DNA of 64,000 nucleotides from Parabacteroides merdae ATCC 43184 (lineage in GTDB: Bacteria; Bacteroidota; Bacteroidia; Bacteroidales; Tannerellaceae): contig NZ_CP102286.1 of assembly GCF_025151215.1 (NCBI RefSeq), forward strand, positions 372,001 to 436,000, read 5' to 3'. Under the pieces are notes generated by a model. The model searched no databases. It worked only from the letters and a program-made list of their open reading frames with translations, and was not told the DNA's origin. Within the stretch, counting starts at the first letter, position 1. Each line of letters opens with the position of its first letter. The translations under genes and the position numbers were made by a program. Positions 18,156 to 25,471 of the stretch are shown here, piece after piece.

Positions 18156-19292
18156 CTAAATTCGTTTAACCCACTCTTTTCCGTTTAAAAATTCTTTTTT
18201 GTTTCCGGCCTTTTCAAACCAAATGCTTAATATCACCCAGATCACGATGTCGCCGGCAAATACGATATTGATATTCACGAACGACACGAGTAAGATATTG
18301 AGACTACTGAATAGACTGGCGATTACGACGATACTGATCATCGCCTTGTGTGCGCTCATCCCCATATCGAGGAACTTATGGTGGATGTGATTACGGTCCG
18401 GTTTGAATAGTGACCGATGGCTGCGTGCCCGTACGATCATTACGCGCACAACATCGAACATCGGTACGATCAGTGTCGAGAAGGCGACCACGATGGCACC
18501 GGCGGAATAGTGTGCAACATCCGGATTGTAAGATGCATAGCGGATGGCGAGGAATACCAGAATATAGCCCAATGTCAAGCTCCCCGTGTCACCCATGAAT
18601 ATTTTCCTCCCGTGATCAGCCTGTCCGAAGACGTTGTAATAGAAGAAAGGCACCAGCACTCCAAGAGTCGCGAACGACAGCAGGGCGTATATCCACATTC
18701 CGTTAATCAAGAATAGACTGCCAAGCACGAGTAATGCCGAGCCAGTCAGCCCTGAAGCCAATCCGTCGATTCCGTCGATCAGGTTGATGGCATTGGTGAT
18801 AAATACAATTACGAGGATAGTAAGCGGAATACCGATCCATGATGCCAGTTCGTGTATTCCGAATAACCCGTAGAGATTGTTGATCCATAGTCCCGACAAT
18901 GGCAGGAGCAAGGCTGCCACAAGCTGTACCATGAACTTCTTTGTATAACGCATTCCCACTAGATCGTCTTTCAGCCCGGCGAGGTAGAGCAAGATCACCC
19001 CGCAGACCAACAGGTAGAATTCTGAAAGAGTATGTGTGAGTAACCATAGCGGTATTTGCTGTCTGTGCATATATTCCGCGCAATAGAGTGCGGAAACAAA
19101 TGAGAGGGAGAACAGGATTGACGGGGCGAAAGACAATCCTCCCAGCCTCGGGATAGCTTCTTTATGTACCTTCCGACTGTCCGGAATGTCGAAAAGTCGC
19201 TTTTTCAGCGCGACGACCAAAATCCTCGGAATAATGATCATCGACATCAGGGCAGAGATCGTGAAGGCCAATAGAATCAATAGGTATATCAT
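18156..19292 (-). CDS. Undecaprenyl-phosphate GlcNAc-1-phosphate transferase (WecA/TagO-type)
   Basis: A 378-residue MraY-family polyprenyl-phosphate transferase with about eleven membrane helices. It starts the lipid-linked glycan by moving a HexNAc-1-phosphate from the UDP-sugar to undecaprenyl phosphate. Seen: LKDDLVGMRY with the paired aspartates, NAINLIDGIDGLASG, FMGDTGSL, and the histidine loop DRNHIHHKFLDMG that favours UDP-GlcNAc use. It is the first gene of the operon and lies 14 bases upstream of wecC. A WecA-like initiator followed by ManNAcA genes is the start of an enterobacterial-common-antigen-like scheme. Confidence 0.92.
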   Translation of the reverse strand: MIYLLILLAFTISALMSMIIIPRILVVALKKRLFDIPDSRKVHKEAIPRLGGLSFAPSILFSLSFVSALYCAEYMHRQQIPLWLLTHTLSEFYLLVCGVILLYLAGLKDDLVGMRYTKKFMVQLVAALLLPLSGLWINNLYGLFGIHELASWIGIPLTILVIVFITNAINLIDGIDGLASGLTGSALLVLGSLFLINGMWIYALLSFATLGVLVPFFYYNVFGQADHGRKIFMGDTGSLTLGYILVFLAIRYASYNPDVAHYSAGAIVVAFSTLIVPMFDVVRVMIVRARSHRSLFKPDRNHIHHKFLDMGMSAHKAMISIVVIASLFSSLNILLVSFVNINIVFAGDIVIWVILSIWFEKAGNKKEFLNGKEWVKRI

Positions 19293-19311
19293 ATAACAAA
19301 TTTCGGTTTAT

Positions 19312-19336
19312 ATGTGACAAAGTTCGTCAGTCACAT
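19312..19336 (-). promoter_or_regulatory. Inverted repeat ATGTGAC-N11-GTCACAT at the head of the glycan operon
   Basis: Seven-base perfect arms lie 20-44 bases upstream of the first gene of the polysaccharide operon. The spacer holds GAACTTTG, one base off a TAnnTTTG -7 element, so a regulator bound here would cover the putative promoter. The half-sites resemble Crp-type TGTGA/TCACA but the spacing (13 between these pentamers) is not the usual 6. Confidence 0.4.
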
Positions 19337-19951
19337 TAGATATGTTCTGGCGATTGTCCACTATTCTTATAGTTTGAGAAGTAACAAGAGGCAGGAATAA
19401 AACGTTTTGTCTTTTGATTGTAATTGTGGTATTTTAGAAACCGTTTCCTAAAAATAATGGAGAAAATACGGAGGGATGGGATTTGTATAATACGGAAAAG
19501 AACAAGAGGTATGGGTTATGATTCAACCTATGCCCGCAAGTCATTTCCTAAGCAGAATGCATTATAGTATGTTAATAAGGAAAAGAATATTTAGCGAGTG
19601 CTAAAATGCTGTTTTCGGCAGTGGTGAAAGAGCATTATATGGCCTTCTATCGCCTCAGTGTGTGAAGGTCGGTATTCAATGAAGCATTCTTTCGCATGAA
19701 CCATCTGTCTGGCAGTTATCCGACTTCTTTTTCATGCCAATCCATTTTTAATTTCATGCCAGTCTATTCGCAAATGCATGCCAGTGCATATAAAACTCCA
19801 TGCATGTTACTTAATGGATGGAGTTTATCGGCTTGCATTTGTCCTGTAATTATAACCGGAGACATCGGTTTGACGTTTTGGAAGATGTGTCAAATTGACA
19901 TTACCGGACGCGGATGACGCAGAATACCGATATTTGACACCCTCAGGGAAT
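19337..19951. other. Long non-coding region upstream of the glycan operon
   Basis: About 0.6 kb without a supported gene. It holds a small TTTAGC/GCTAAA stem near 19590, an array of CATGCCA at exact 22-base spacing (separate entry) and an AAACTCCAT/ATGGAGTTT inverted repeat at 19793-19826. No invertible-promoter repeat pair was recognised. Confidence 0.5.
19733..19805. repeat. 22-base-period array of CATGCCA (3 full copies, 1 partial)
   Basis: CATGCCA begins at 19733, 19755 and 19777, and a partial CATGC at 19799, so the starts are exactly 22 bases apart. Copies two and three continue CATGCCAGT; the linkers differ. The region lies about 440 bases upstream of the polysaccharide operon and just downstream (about 150 bases) of the acyltransferase stop. 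Confidence 0.7.
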
Positions 19952-21115
19952 TTATTTTTTTCTCAACAACTTTTTGCCTAACCACTTTCTTACCGGTTCG
20001 TCGTAAAGTTTCAGGCAGAGGTAAGCCAAGGCGATACTGCCGGCGTAGACCACTATTGCCATAGGCCAGATTTCTGCGAAGGTATAGAGTTCGTTGTCGA
20101 TTAGCCAAGCATAGAATAGGTACATGATCGGGTAGTGGACGGCGTAGAGTGGATAGGATATATCACCTAAGAATTTACATATTTGCGTCGAACGTTTGTC
20201 CGTAGTTTTGCCGGAGGCTCCAAGCCAGACAAGGACGGGGAAAATGAGGATGATACAAGCTGCCTCGAATAGTCCGTTGAGGCTGATAGGAGCAGTGTCT
20301 ACTTTTATGTAAGGCACACAGAAGAGGATCAGTAGAACGATCGAGCAAATCCAGAAAGCACCTTTCATTTGGAACGGTTTAAACTTGCGGGATAATAACA
20401 TTCCTAACGAGAAAGGAAAGAGCATACGTAGAGAACCTCCGAGGAAATTCACGCCGTCAAGCGTCCAGCCTACACCGATCATGTCATATCCCGAAACATC
20501 GAATAGAGTGAATCCGGCAAGCCCTGTCCCCAAAAGAACGACGAGTACGGTCAAGGCTTTAGTGGAAAGGCGGTGAATGAAAACCGCGTAAAGGATGTTG
20601 CCAATATATTCGAAAAAGAGCGACCAGCTTGGACCGTTGAGCGGGAACATTTCGCCATTGCCGCGTACTTCATATCTCGCACCGGGTAGGGCGGGAATGA
20701 AAAACATCGCACAGAGCGTGGATAGCATCACTGCTGAGATTGCCACATGTTTACCGTCCCATTGGACACTGCCTTGTATGAGGAAAGCGATCGCTCCCAA
20801 TATCACTCCCATGATAATCATCGGATGGAGACGGATTAGGCGACGTTTGAAAAAGTTACCGGTAGTCATGGTCTTTCCCAAACGGTCGTCATAGGCGTAA
20901 CCGATCACAAAACCTGAAAGGATGAAGAAAAAATCGACGGCCAGGTAGCCGTGATTGATCGTTGTGATAGGTGTTCCTCCGGCAGCAAACGAAAGACCTT
21001 CGAAAATGTGATAAAAGACAACTAGTAAGGCTGCTACCCCTCGCAGTCCGTCAAGAAGTTCGTAATGGGGTTTGGTATCCGCAAATGCGGCTGAAGAGAT
21101 TGTTGTATCTGACAT
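19952..21115 (-). CDS. Acyltransferase family 3 membrane protein (OafA-like)
   Basis: A 387-residue integral membrane acyltransferase with about ten transmembrane helices. The N-terminus YELLDGLRGVAALLVVFYHIFE carries the family R-G-hydrophobic-H motif, and FFFILSGFVIGYAYDDR and FFKRRLIRLHPM follow as in OafA/NodX-type proteins that O-acetylate surface sugars. It is not in the polysaccharide operon but precedes it by 660 bases on the same strand, so it could modify that glycan. It has its own -7 element TACTTTTG at 21154-21147, 32 bases upstream. Confidence 0.9.
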   Translation of the reverse strand: MSDTTISSAAFADTKPHYELLDGLRGVAALLVVFYHIFEGLSFAAGGTPITTINHGYLAVDFFFILSGFVIGYAYDDRLGKTMTTGNFFKRRLIRLHPMIIMGVILGAIAFLIQGSVQWDGKHVAISAVMLSTLCAMFFIPALPGARYEVRGNGEMFPLNGPSWSLFFEYIGNILYAVFIHRLSTKALTVLVVLLGTGLAGFTLFDVSGYDMIGVGWTLDGVNFLGGSLRMLFPFSLGMLLSRKFKPFQMKGAFWICSIVLLILFCVPYIKVDTAPISLNGLFEAACIILIFPVLVWLGASGKTTDKRSTQICKFLGDISYPLYAVHYPIMYLFYAWLIDNELYTFAEIWPMAIVVYAGSIALAYLCLKLYDEPVRKWLGKKLLRKK

Positions 21116-21146
21116 TGATATTGAATTAGATATTTGTAATATGTGG

Positions 21147-21154
21147 CAAAAGTA
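21147..21154 (-). promoter_or_regulatory. -7 element upstream of the acyltransferase gene
   Basis: TACTTTTG on the minus strand fits TAnnTTTG; no clear -33 box. Confidence 0.4.
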
Positions 21155-21196
21155 TTCGTTTTTGGGGATAAAAAATTTGTCCTATGTCAAATTCGA

Positions 21197-21760
21197 TTAT
21201 CCGTTTGCCCGGAGCCTGCTGAGTGTAGAAAGTCTGATACCCAGGTAGGAAGCTATATATCCTAAGTTCACTCGCCGATATGCGTCCGGAAATTGTTCCT
21301 TGAACGCTTCGTATCGTTCCCTTGCCGACAAGGTCAAATGGTCTTTGTGGCTGCGATGCAAACGCCTGTATTCGTTTTGATGAATGATTCTTCCCCAGTT
21401 GCACAGTTCGATGTTAGTTTCAAAAAGATGTGTCAGAGTAGCCAGCGATATCCGGTAGGCTTCCACCTCTTCCAGCGTTTCAACGTATTCTTCGCTTATC
21501 TTTCCGTAATACAGTTCATCCATACTGAACACAATGCTTCCTTCTCCGGCAAACGATGTCGTAACCTCCTCTCCGTCTACTAGCCAGAAGGAACGTGTTA
21601 TTCCCTTCTCGATGAAAAAGGCGGATTTGCAATATGTGTCTGCTTTTATCAGCTGATACTTTTTAGGGAAGCGGCAGCAAGTTACGTTCTCTTTCAATAC
21701 TTGAACGGTATCGTCGGAGATAGGAAACAAAGAGTTTATTTTATTTAATATATTTGTCAT
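21197..21760 (-). CDS. Crp/Fnr-family transcriptional regulator
   Basis: I start at the ATG at 21760 (MTNILNKINSLFP, 187 residues); an in-frame upstream ATG adds 14 residues unlike the family. Residues about 25-120 form the cyclic-nucleotide-type beta-roll (KSAFFIEKGITRSFWLVDGEEVTTSF), without the residues needed for cAMP binding as far as I can judge, followed by the dimer helix and a C-terminal helix-turn-helix (VNLGYIASYLGIRLSTLSRLRA). Such short Crp-like proteins are common in Bacteroidetes and their signals are mostly unknown. It lies 80 bases upstream of the acyltransferase, on the same strand. TATCTTTG at 21797-21790 is a good -7 box. Confidence 0.9.
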   Translation of the reverse strand: MTNILNKINSLFPISDDTVQVLKENVTCCRFPKKYQLIKADTYCKSAFFIEKGITRSFWLVDGEEVTTSFAGEGSIVFSMDELYYGKISEEYVETLEEVEAYRISLATLTHLFETNIELCNWGRIIHQNEYRRLHRSHKDHLTLSARERYEAFKEQFPDAYRRVNLGYIASYLGIRLSTLSRLRANG

Positions 21761-21789
21761 GATGTTACTTTGGCATTGTCTGTCAATCA

Positions 21790-21797
21790 CAAAGATA
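21790..21797 (-). promoter_or_regulatory. -7 element of the Crp-like regulator gene
   Basis: TATCTTTG on the minus strand fits TAnnTTTG and lies about 30 bases before the chosen ATG. Confidence 0.45.
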
Positions 21798-21885
21798 CGC
21801 AAAACTGGTAAAAGACAGTTGGCAACCGCGCAGTAATTATTTTACTACCTGGTTGCCAACCGCCAATAGAGTTATTACACTGTTC

Positions 21886-22983
21886 TTACAGCCATTCGCT
21901 CATGAATGCATCCATCTCGTCTGCATGTGCTTCGAGGCTTTGGAGCAATTTGAACTGAGCCTTCGTGCGGATCAGGTTGTGCTTCGGACTGCGTATCTTG
22001 TAGTATGTGTCACCGTTGATGTAATCGGTTAGGAAACGGACTGTCTGCATGTAAGTCAGTAAGCGGCCGCCGTACGGGAGCAGTTTGATTTCCATCGGAG
22101 TCAGGAATGATTTGACTTTCTCCATATAGCCGCGTGTGTAAGCTTTAAAGATATCTATGTTAACATTGACATTGTCCAGGTTTTCGTCATCTTCGGCACC
22201 AGTATTGGCTCCTGTGCGAATGAAGTCGCCGATATCAGAAAGGACGAAGCCCGGCATGACCGTGTCGAGGTCGATCACGCACAAGACCTTGTCGGTTTCG
22301 GTATCGAACATCATATTGTTGACCTTTGTGTCGCAATGGTTCGTGCGTTTTTTTAGTTTGCCTTCGCGATAAAGACGTTCTTGGATACACATAGCTTCGG
22401 CGCGTTTTTCAATTTCCTCGATCAAGTCTTTCACTTCGTCCAGACGGCCGGCTGCATTATTCTTTACTGCATCGTGGAACTGCTCCAGACGAAATTCCAT
22501 ATTATGGAAGTTCGGGATGGTTTCACCCAGTGTGCCTTCCGGAATGTCGGCCAGCATGGATTGGAAGTCGCCGAAAGCCTTGCCTGCTTCGTAAGACAGT
22601 TCCGGGGTGACCTCTTCGTAGCTTTTGCTGTTTGGGATGAACAGGCAAACACGCCAATAGTTGTCTCCGTCGAAATAATACAGTTTGTTATCTTTTGTCG
22701 GAAGGAAAGTCAAGACTTTGCGGTCAATATCATTTTCACCTTTTTCTTCCAGTTTCTTACGGATATGCGAAGTAACAATCTGGATATTGTTCTGCAACAT
22801 ATCCACATTTGTGAAGATCAGGTGGTTGATGCGTTGCAGCACGTATTTGATTTCGCCTTTTTCGTTTGTTACTTTCAGCGTATCGTTAATGTGTCCGTTT
22901 CCGAATGGTTCGGCGGAAACTACCTTTTCTGTGAGCTGGAACTGATCCAGGATGTTTAGTAATTGTTCTTTCGTTTTTGCCAT
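21886..22983 (-). CDS. APH-fold phosphotransferase, N-acetylhexosamine-kinase-like
   Basis: A 365-residue kinase of the aminoglycoside-phosphotransferase fold; I start at MAKTKEQLLN (22983). Kinase motifs: NDTLKVTNEKGEIKYVLQRIN for the nucleotide-binding lobe, catalytic loop HCDTKVNNMMFD near 235 and metal-binding CVIDLDTVMPGF near 255. This arrangement is shared with NahK-type N-acetylhexosamine 1-kinases and related sugar kinases, so salvage of an amino sugar to a sugar-1-phosphate is plausible; substrate is not certain. The leader between its -7 element (TATTTTTG, 23074-23067) and the ATG is built of repeated TCAATT/TGTCAATT units. Confidence 0.82.
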   Translation of the reverse strand: MAKTKEQLLNILDQFQLTEKVVSAEPFGNGHINDTLKVTNEKGEIKYVLQRINHLIFTNVDMLQNNIQIVTSHIRKKLEEKGENDIDRKVLTFLPTKDNKLYYFDGDNYWRVCLFIPNSKSYEEVTPELSYEAGKAFGDFQSMLADIPEGTLGETIPNFHNMEFRLEQFHDAVKNNAAGRLDEVKDLIEEIEKRAEAMCIQERLYREGKLKKRTNHCDTKVNNMMFDTETDKVLCVIDLDTVMPGFVLSDIGDFIRTGANTGAEDDENLDNVNVNIDIFKAYTRGYMEKVKSFLTPMEIKLLPYGGRLLTYMQTVRFLTDYINGDTYYKIRSPKHNLIRTKAQFKLLQSLEAHADEMDAFMSEWL

Positions 22984-22985
22984 GG

Positions 22986-23028
22986 CATTATTTAATTGAT
23001 ATAATTGATAATTGACAATTGACAATGA
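22986..23028. repeat. Short direct repeats in the kinase leader
   Basis: A run of overlapping AATTGACAATTGACAAT and AATTGATAT units directly precedes the start codon of the kinase gene. Similar short-unit tracts sit in front of other genes in the window. Confidence 0.6.
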
Positions 23029-23131
23029 AATAAGGGTATAGATTCACTCCAATTATCAGTTACGCACAAAAATAAGAATATCTTTTGTAAATAAAAAAGG
23101 AAGTTGCTTTCTTTAATGGGAGTCTCTTGAT

Positions 23132-23168
23132 AAAAAAGAAAGACCGTCCTTTTCAGAACAGCCTTTCT
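23132..23168 (-). terminator. Rho-independent terminator of rpmE2
   Basis: On the minus strand a 13-bp stem with three G-U pairs and the loop TGAAAA (arms 23168-23156 and 23149-23137) is followed directly by a run of T. It sits 33 bases after the rpmE2 stop. Confidence 0.85.
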
Positions 23169-23201
23169 CTATTTGTTATCTAAACCAATTATCAATTGGT
23201 T

Positions 23202-23456
23202 TTATTTCTTGTTACGGTTACCATAGCGGCTCATGAACTTATCAACACGTCCGGCAGTATCGACCAATTTGGCCTTACCTGTATAGAACGGGTGAGAAGA
23301 GCTTGAGATTTCGATCTTTACCAACGGATAAGTAACACCGTCAATCTCAATTGTTTCTTTTGCATTGATAGTTGAACGAGTGATAAATACGTCCTCGTTT
23401 GACATGTCCTTGAATACTACAGGACGATAGTTGTCAGGATGAATTCCTTTTTTCAT
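23202..23456 (-). CDS. rpmE2: 50S ribosomal protein L31, type B
   Basis: An 84-residue ribosomal protein of the large subunit. [19 protein letters not shown] is the L31 start; [25 protein letters not shown] is the conserved C-terminal half. There is not one cysteine, so this is the zinc-independent type-B form, typical for Bacteroidales. It has one of the best promoters of the window and a strong terminator, and is transcribed alone, divergent from the aldolase gene. Confidence 0.97.
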   Translation of the reverse strand: MKKGIHPDNYRPVVFKDMSNEDVFITRSTINAKETIEIDGVTYPLVKIEISSSSHPFYTGKAKLVDTAGRVDKFMSRYGNRNKK

Positions 23457-23525
23457 TGCTTTGTTATCTTATTTTTTAATTTATATTCTCTTATACTTGA
23501 GTTTGGTAACCGGTATTTTGGGTTG

Positions 23526-23556
23526 CAAAGGTATGGATTAGAGTTGAACAAACAAA
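23526..23556 (-). promoter_or_regulatory. rpmE2 promoter, full Bacteroidetes consensus
   Basis: Minus-strand TTTG (23556-23553), 19 bases, then TACCTTTG (23533-23526). Confidence 0.75.
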
Positions 23557-23603
23557 GAATTTTGGATTATTTTTTCAATCAGACCTACTTTTGTATTATT
23601 TTA

Positions 23604-23619
23604 TATGCTTAAAAGCATA
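23604..23619. promoter_or_regulatory. 16-base palindrome at the aldolase promoter
   Basis: TATGCTT-AA-AAGCATA has perfect 7-base arms and lies just upstream of the -7 box TATCTTTG (23638-23645), where the -33 element would be. A regulator binding here could block or activate the aldolase promoter. Confidence 0.45.
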
Positions 23620-23637
23620 ATGTTCTCGGATAGTTAT

Positions 23638-23645
23638 TATCTTTG
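23638..23645 (+). promoter_or_regulatory. -7 element of the aldolase promoter
   Basis: TATCTTTG fits TAnnTTTG; the gene start is 40 bases further on. Confidence 0.55.
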
Positions 23646-23685
23646 TGGAAGATTTTTAATCATTAACGTAATAACATATACAACA

Positions 23686-24684
23686 ATGGTAAATTACAAA
23701 GATTTAGGTTTGGTGAACACAAGAGAAATGTTCGCAAAAGCCATCAAAGGCGGATACGCAATTCCGGCTTTCAACTTTAACAACATGGAACAGATGCAGG
23801 CCATTATCAAGGCTGCTGTTGAAACAAAGTCTCCGGTAATCCTGCAGGTATCTAAAGGTGCTCGCCAATATGCAAATGCTACTCTGTTGCGCTACATGGC
23901 TCAGGGAGCTGTTGAATATGCTAAGGAATTAGGCTGTCCGAATCCTCAGATCGTTCTGCACTTGGATCACGGTGATACGTTTGAAACTTGCAAAAGCTGT
24001 ATCGATTCAGGATTCTCTTCTGTTATGATCGACGGTTCTCATCTTCCTTATGAAGAAAACGTTGCCCTGACTAAGAAAGTTGTTGATTATGCTCATCAGT
24101 TCGATGTAACTGTAGAAGGTGAATTAGGGGTATTGGCAGGTGTTGAAGATGAAGTTTCTTCTGACCACCACACTTATACCGATCCTGAAGAAGTTATCGA
24201 TTTCGCTCACCGTACAGGTTGTGATTCTTTGGCTATCTCTATCGGTACTTCTCACGGTGCATACAAGTTTACTCCGGAACAGTGCCATATTGATCCTAAG
24301 ACTGGCAAGATGGTGCCTCCTCCATTGGCTTTCAATGTATTGGATGCTGTAATGGAAAAACTCCCAGGATTCCCTATCGTTCTTCACGGATCTTCATCTG
24401 TTCCTGAAGAAGAAGTTGAAACTATCAACAAATACGGTGGTGCATTGAAAGCTGCTATCGGTATTCCTGAAGAAGAATTGCGTAAAGCTGCCAAGTCGGC
24501 TGTTTGCAAAATCAACATCGATTCGGATTCTCGTCTGGCTATGACTGCTGCCGTACGTAAGGTATTCGCAGAAAAACCGGCAGAATTCGACCCACGTAAA
24601 TATCTAGGCCCGGCTCGTGATAATATGGAAAAGCTGTATAAGCACAAAATTATCAACGTACTCGGTTCTAATGATAAACTCTAA
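23686..24684 (+). CDS. fba: Class II fructose-1,6-bisphosphate aldolase
   Basis: A 332-residue zinc-dependent aldolase of glycolysis and gluconeogenesis that splits fructose-1,6-bisphosphate into DHAP and glyceraldehyde-3-phosphate. The ATG at 23686 (MVNYKDLGLVNTREMF) is chosen; the longer frame starts inside the promoter. Zinc and substrate motifs: LHLDHGDTFETCK, VEGELGVLAGVEDEV, IGTSHGAYKF and VLHGSSSVPEE. Codon use is that of a highly expressed gene, with many preferred codons. It has its own promoter and terminator, and a palindrome over the upstream promoter region. Confidence 0.97.
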   Translation: MVNYKDLGLVNTREMFAKAIKGGYAIPAFNFNNMEQMQAIIKAAVETKSPVILQVSKGARQYANATLLRYMAQGAVEYAKELGCPNPQIVLHLDHGDTFETCKSCIDSGFSSVMIDGSHLPYEENVALTKKVVDYAHQFDVTVEGELGVLAGVEDEVSSDHHTYTDPEEVIDFAHRTGCDSLAISIGTSHGAYKFTPEQCHIDPKTGKMVPPPLAFNVLDAVMEKLPGFPIVLHGSSSVPEEEVETINKYGGALKAAIGIPEEELRKAAKSAVCKINIDSDSRLAMTAAVRKVFAEKPAEFDPRKYLGPARDNMEKLYKHKIINVLGSNDKL

Positions 24685-24710
24685 TCTTCTTTTACGGAAC
24701 GAGATATATG

Positions 24711-24737
24711 AAGGGGTGCTTGTCGGTACCCCTTTTT
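24711..24737 (+). terminator. Terminator of the aldolase gene
   Basis: AAGGGGT (24711-24717) pairs with ACCCCTT (24728-24734) and runs into TTTTT. Confidence 0.8.
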
Positions 24738-24782
24738 ATTTGTGTTTTTGTAACGTATAAACATGAGTAAGAATAGATAAAA

Positions 24783-25403
24783 ATGAAAAAAAATTGGATT
24801 TTTGAGGTGGCCGTTTGTGGTATATTGTCTGTATCGGATTCGGCGTATGGACAATCAATTAAAGACATTTTGAATTCTGCTGCCGTAAAAGACGCTGTGA
24901 CTGCTGTGACCGGAGGAAAAAAGCTGACAGTGGAAAATTTGGCCGGTACGTGGACGTATGTGGATCCTGCCATCCAGTTGGAAGGCGATAATGCTTTGAA
25001 GAATGTGGCGGCAAGTGTGGCCTCTTCAGAGATGGAAAAGAAGCTGAAGGATTATTGTGCGAAAATCGGAATAATCGAAGGGGCATTCAATTATACATTT
25101 AATACCGACAGCACATTCACCAGTGTCCTGAAAAGCTGTACTTTGAAGGGTACTTATTCTTTTAATGCGGACGATAAGACGATGGAACTGCACTATGGCA
25201 AGATCGGTAAATCGAAGTTGACGACGATGACGGCTCATGTCGTTGTCACCAATGACCAACTTTCTTTGCTCTTCAATGCCGATAAATTACTGGATTTCCT
25301 GACAAAACTGTCTGCTGTCTCTAAAAATACGACCTTACAAGCACTCAATAAGTTGGCGAGCCAGTATGATGGGTTGATGATGGGTTTCGAGTTGAAAAAA
25401 TAA
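24783..25403 (+). CDS. DUF4923 family secreted protein, lipocalin-like
   Basis: A 206-residue exported protein. A short Sec-type signal (basic MKKN, hydrophobic core, SAYG cleavage region near residue 23) precedes a region rich in beta strands (LAGTWTYVDPAIQLEG, AFNYTFNTDSTFTSVLKSCTLKGTYSFNADDKTMELHYG) that is typical of the Bacteroidetes DUF4923 family, thought to have a lipocalin-like fold. GTW near the start of the mature part is reminiscent of the lipocalin GxW motif. Function and ligand are unknown. It stands alone between the aldolase terminator and a hairpin shared with the helicase gene. Confidence 0.82.
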   Translation: MKKNWIFEVAVCGILSVSDSAYGQSIKDILNSAAVKDAVTAVTGGKKLTVENLAGTWTYVDPAIQLEGDNALKNVAASVASSEMEKKLKDYCAKIGIIEGAFNYTFNTDSTFTSVLKSCTLKGTYSFNADDKTMELHYGKIGKSKLTTMTAHVVVTNDQLSLLFNADKLLDFLTKLSAVSKNTTLQALNKLASQYDGLMMGFELKK

Positions 25404-25471
25404 ATAATGTGCCAATATGCCAATGGGAAAATGCTCATATCATTAGTATATTGGTGCATTGGCACATTATT
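25403..25471. terminator. Long imperfect hairpin between convergent genes, spanning both stops
   Basis: AATAATGTGCCAAT at 25403 pairs with ATTGGCACATTATT ending at 25471, and the inner CCAAT/ATTGG blocks extend the stem to about 19 of 22 positions. The stop codons of the DUF4923 gene (25401-25403) and the helicase (25467-25469) touch or lie inside the arms, as at fkp/wzz. Confidence 0.65.

Noticed and set aside
19312-19336. A classical Crp box
   Set aside because: TGTGA and TCACA are present but separated by 13 bases rather than 6, so I only list it as an undefined inverted repeat.
19733-19805. CRISPR-like or variable-number tandem repeat coding for a peptide
   Set aside because: The 22-base period is not a multiple of three, no frame stays open with a start signal, and only 7-9 bases per unit are conserved.
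23605-23685. A 27-residue N-terminal extension of the aldolase
   Set aside because: It would start inside the palindrome and include the -7 element; class II aldolases of this type start at MVNYKDLG-like sequences.
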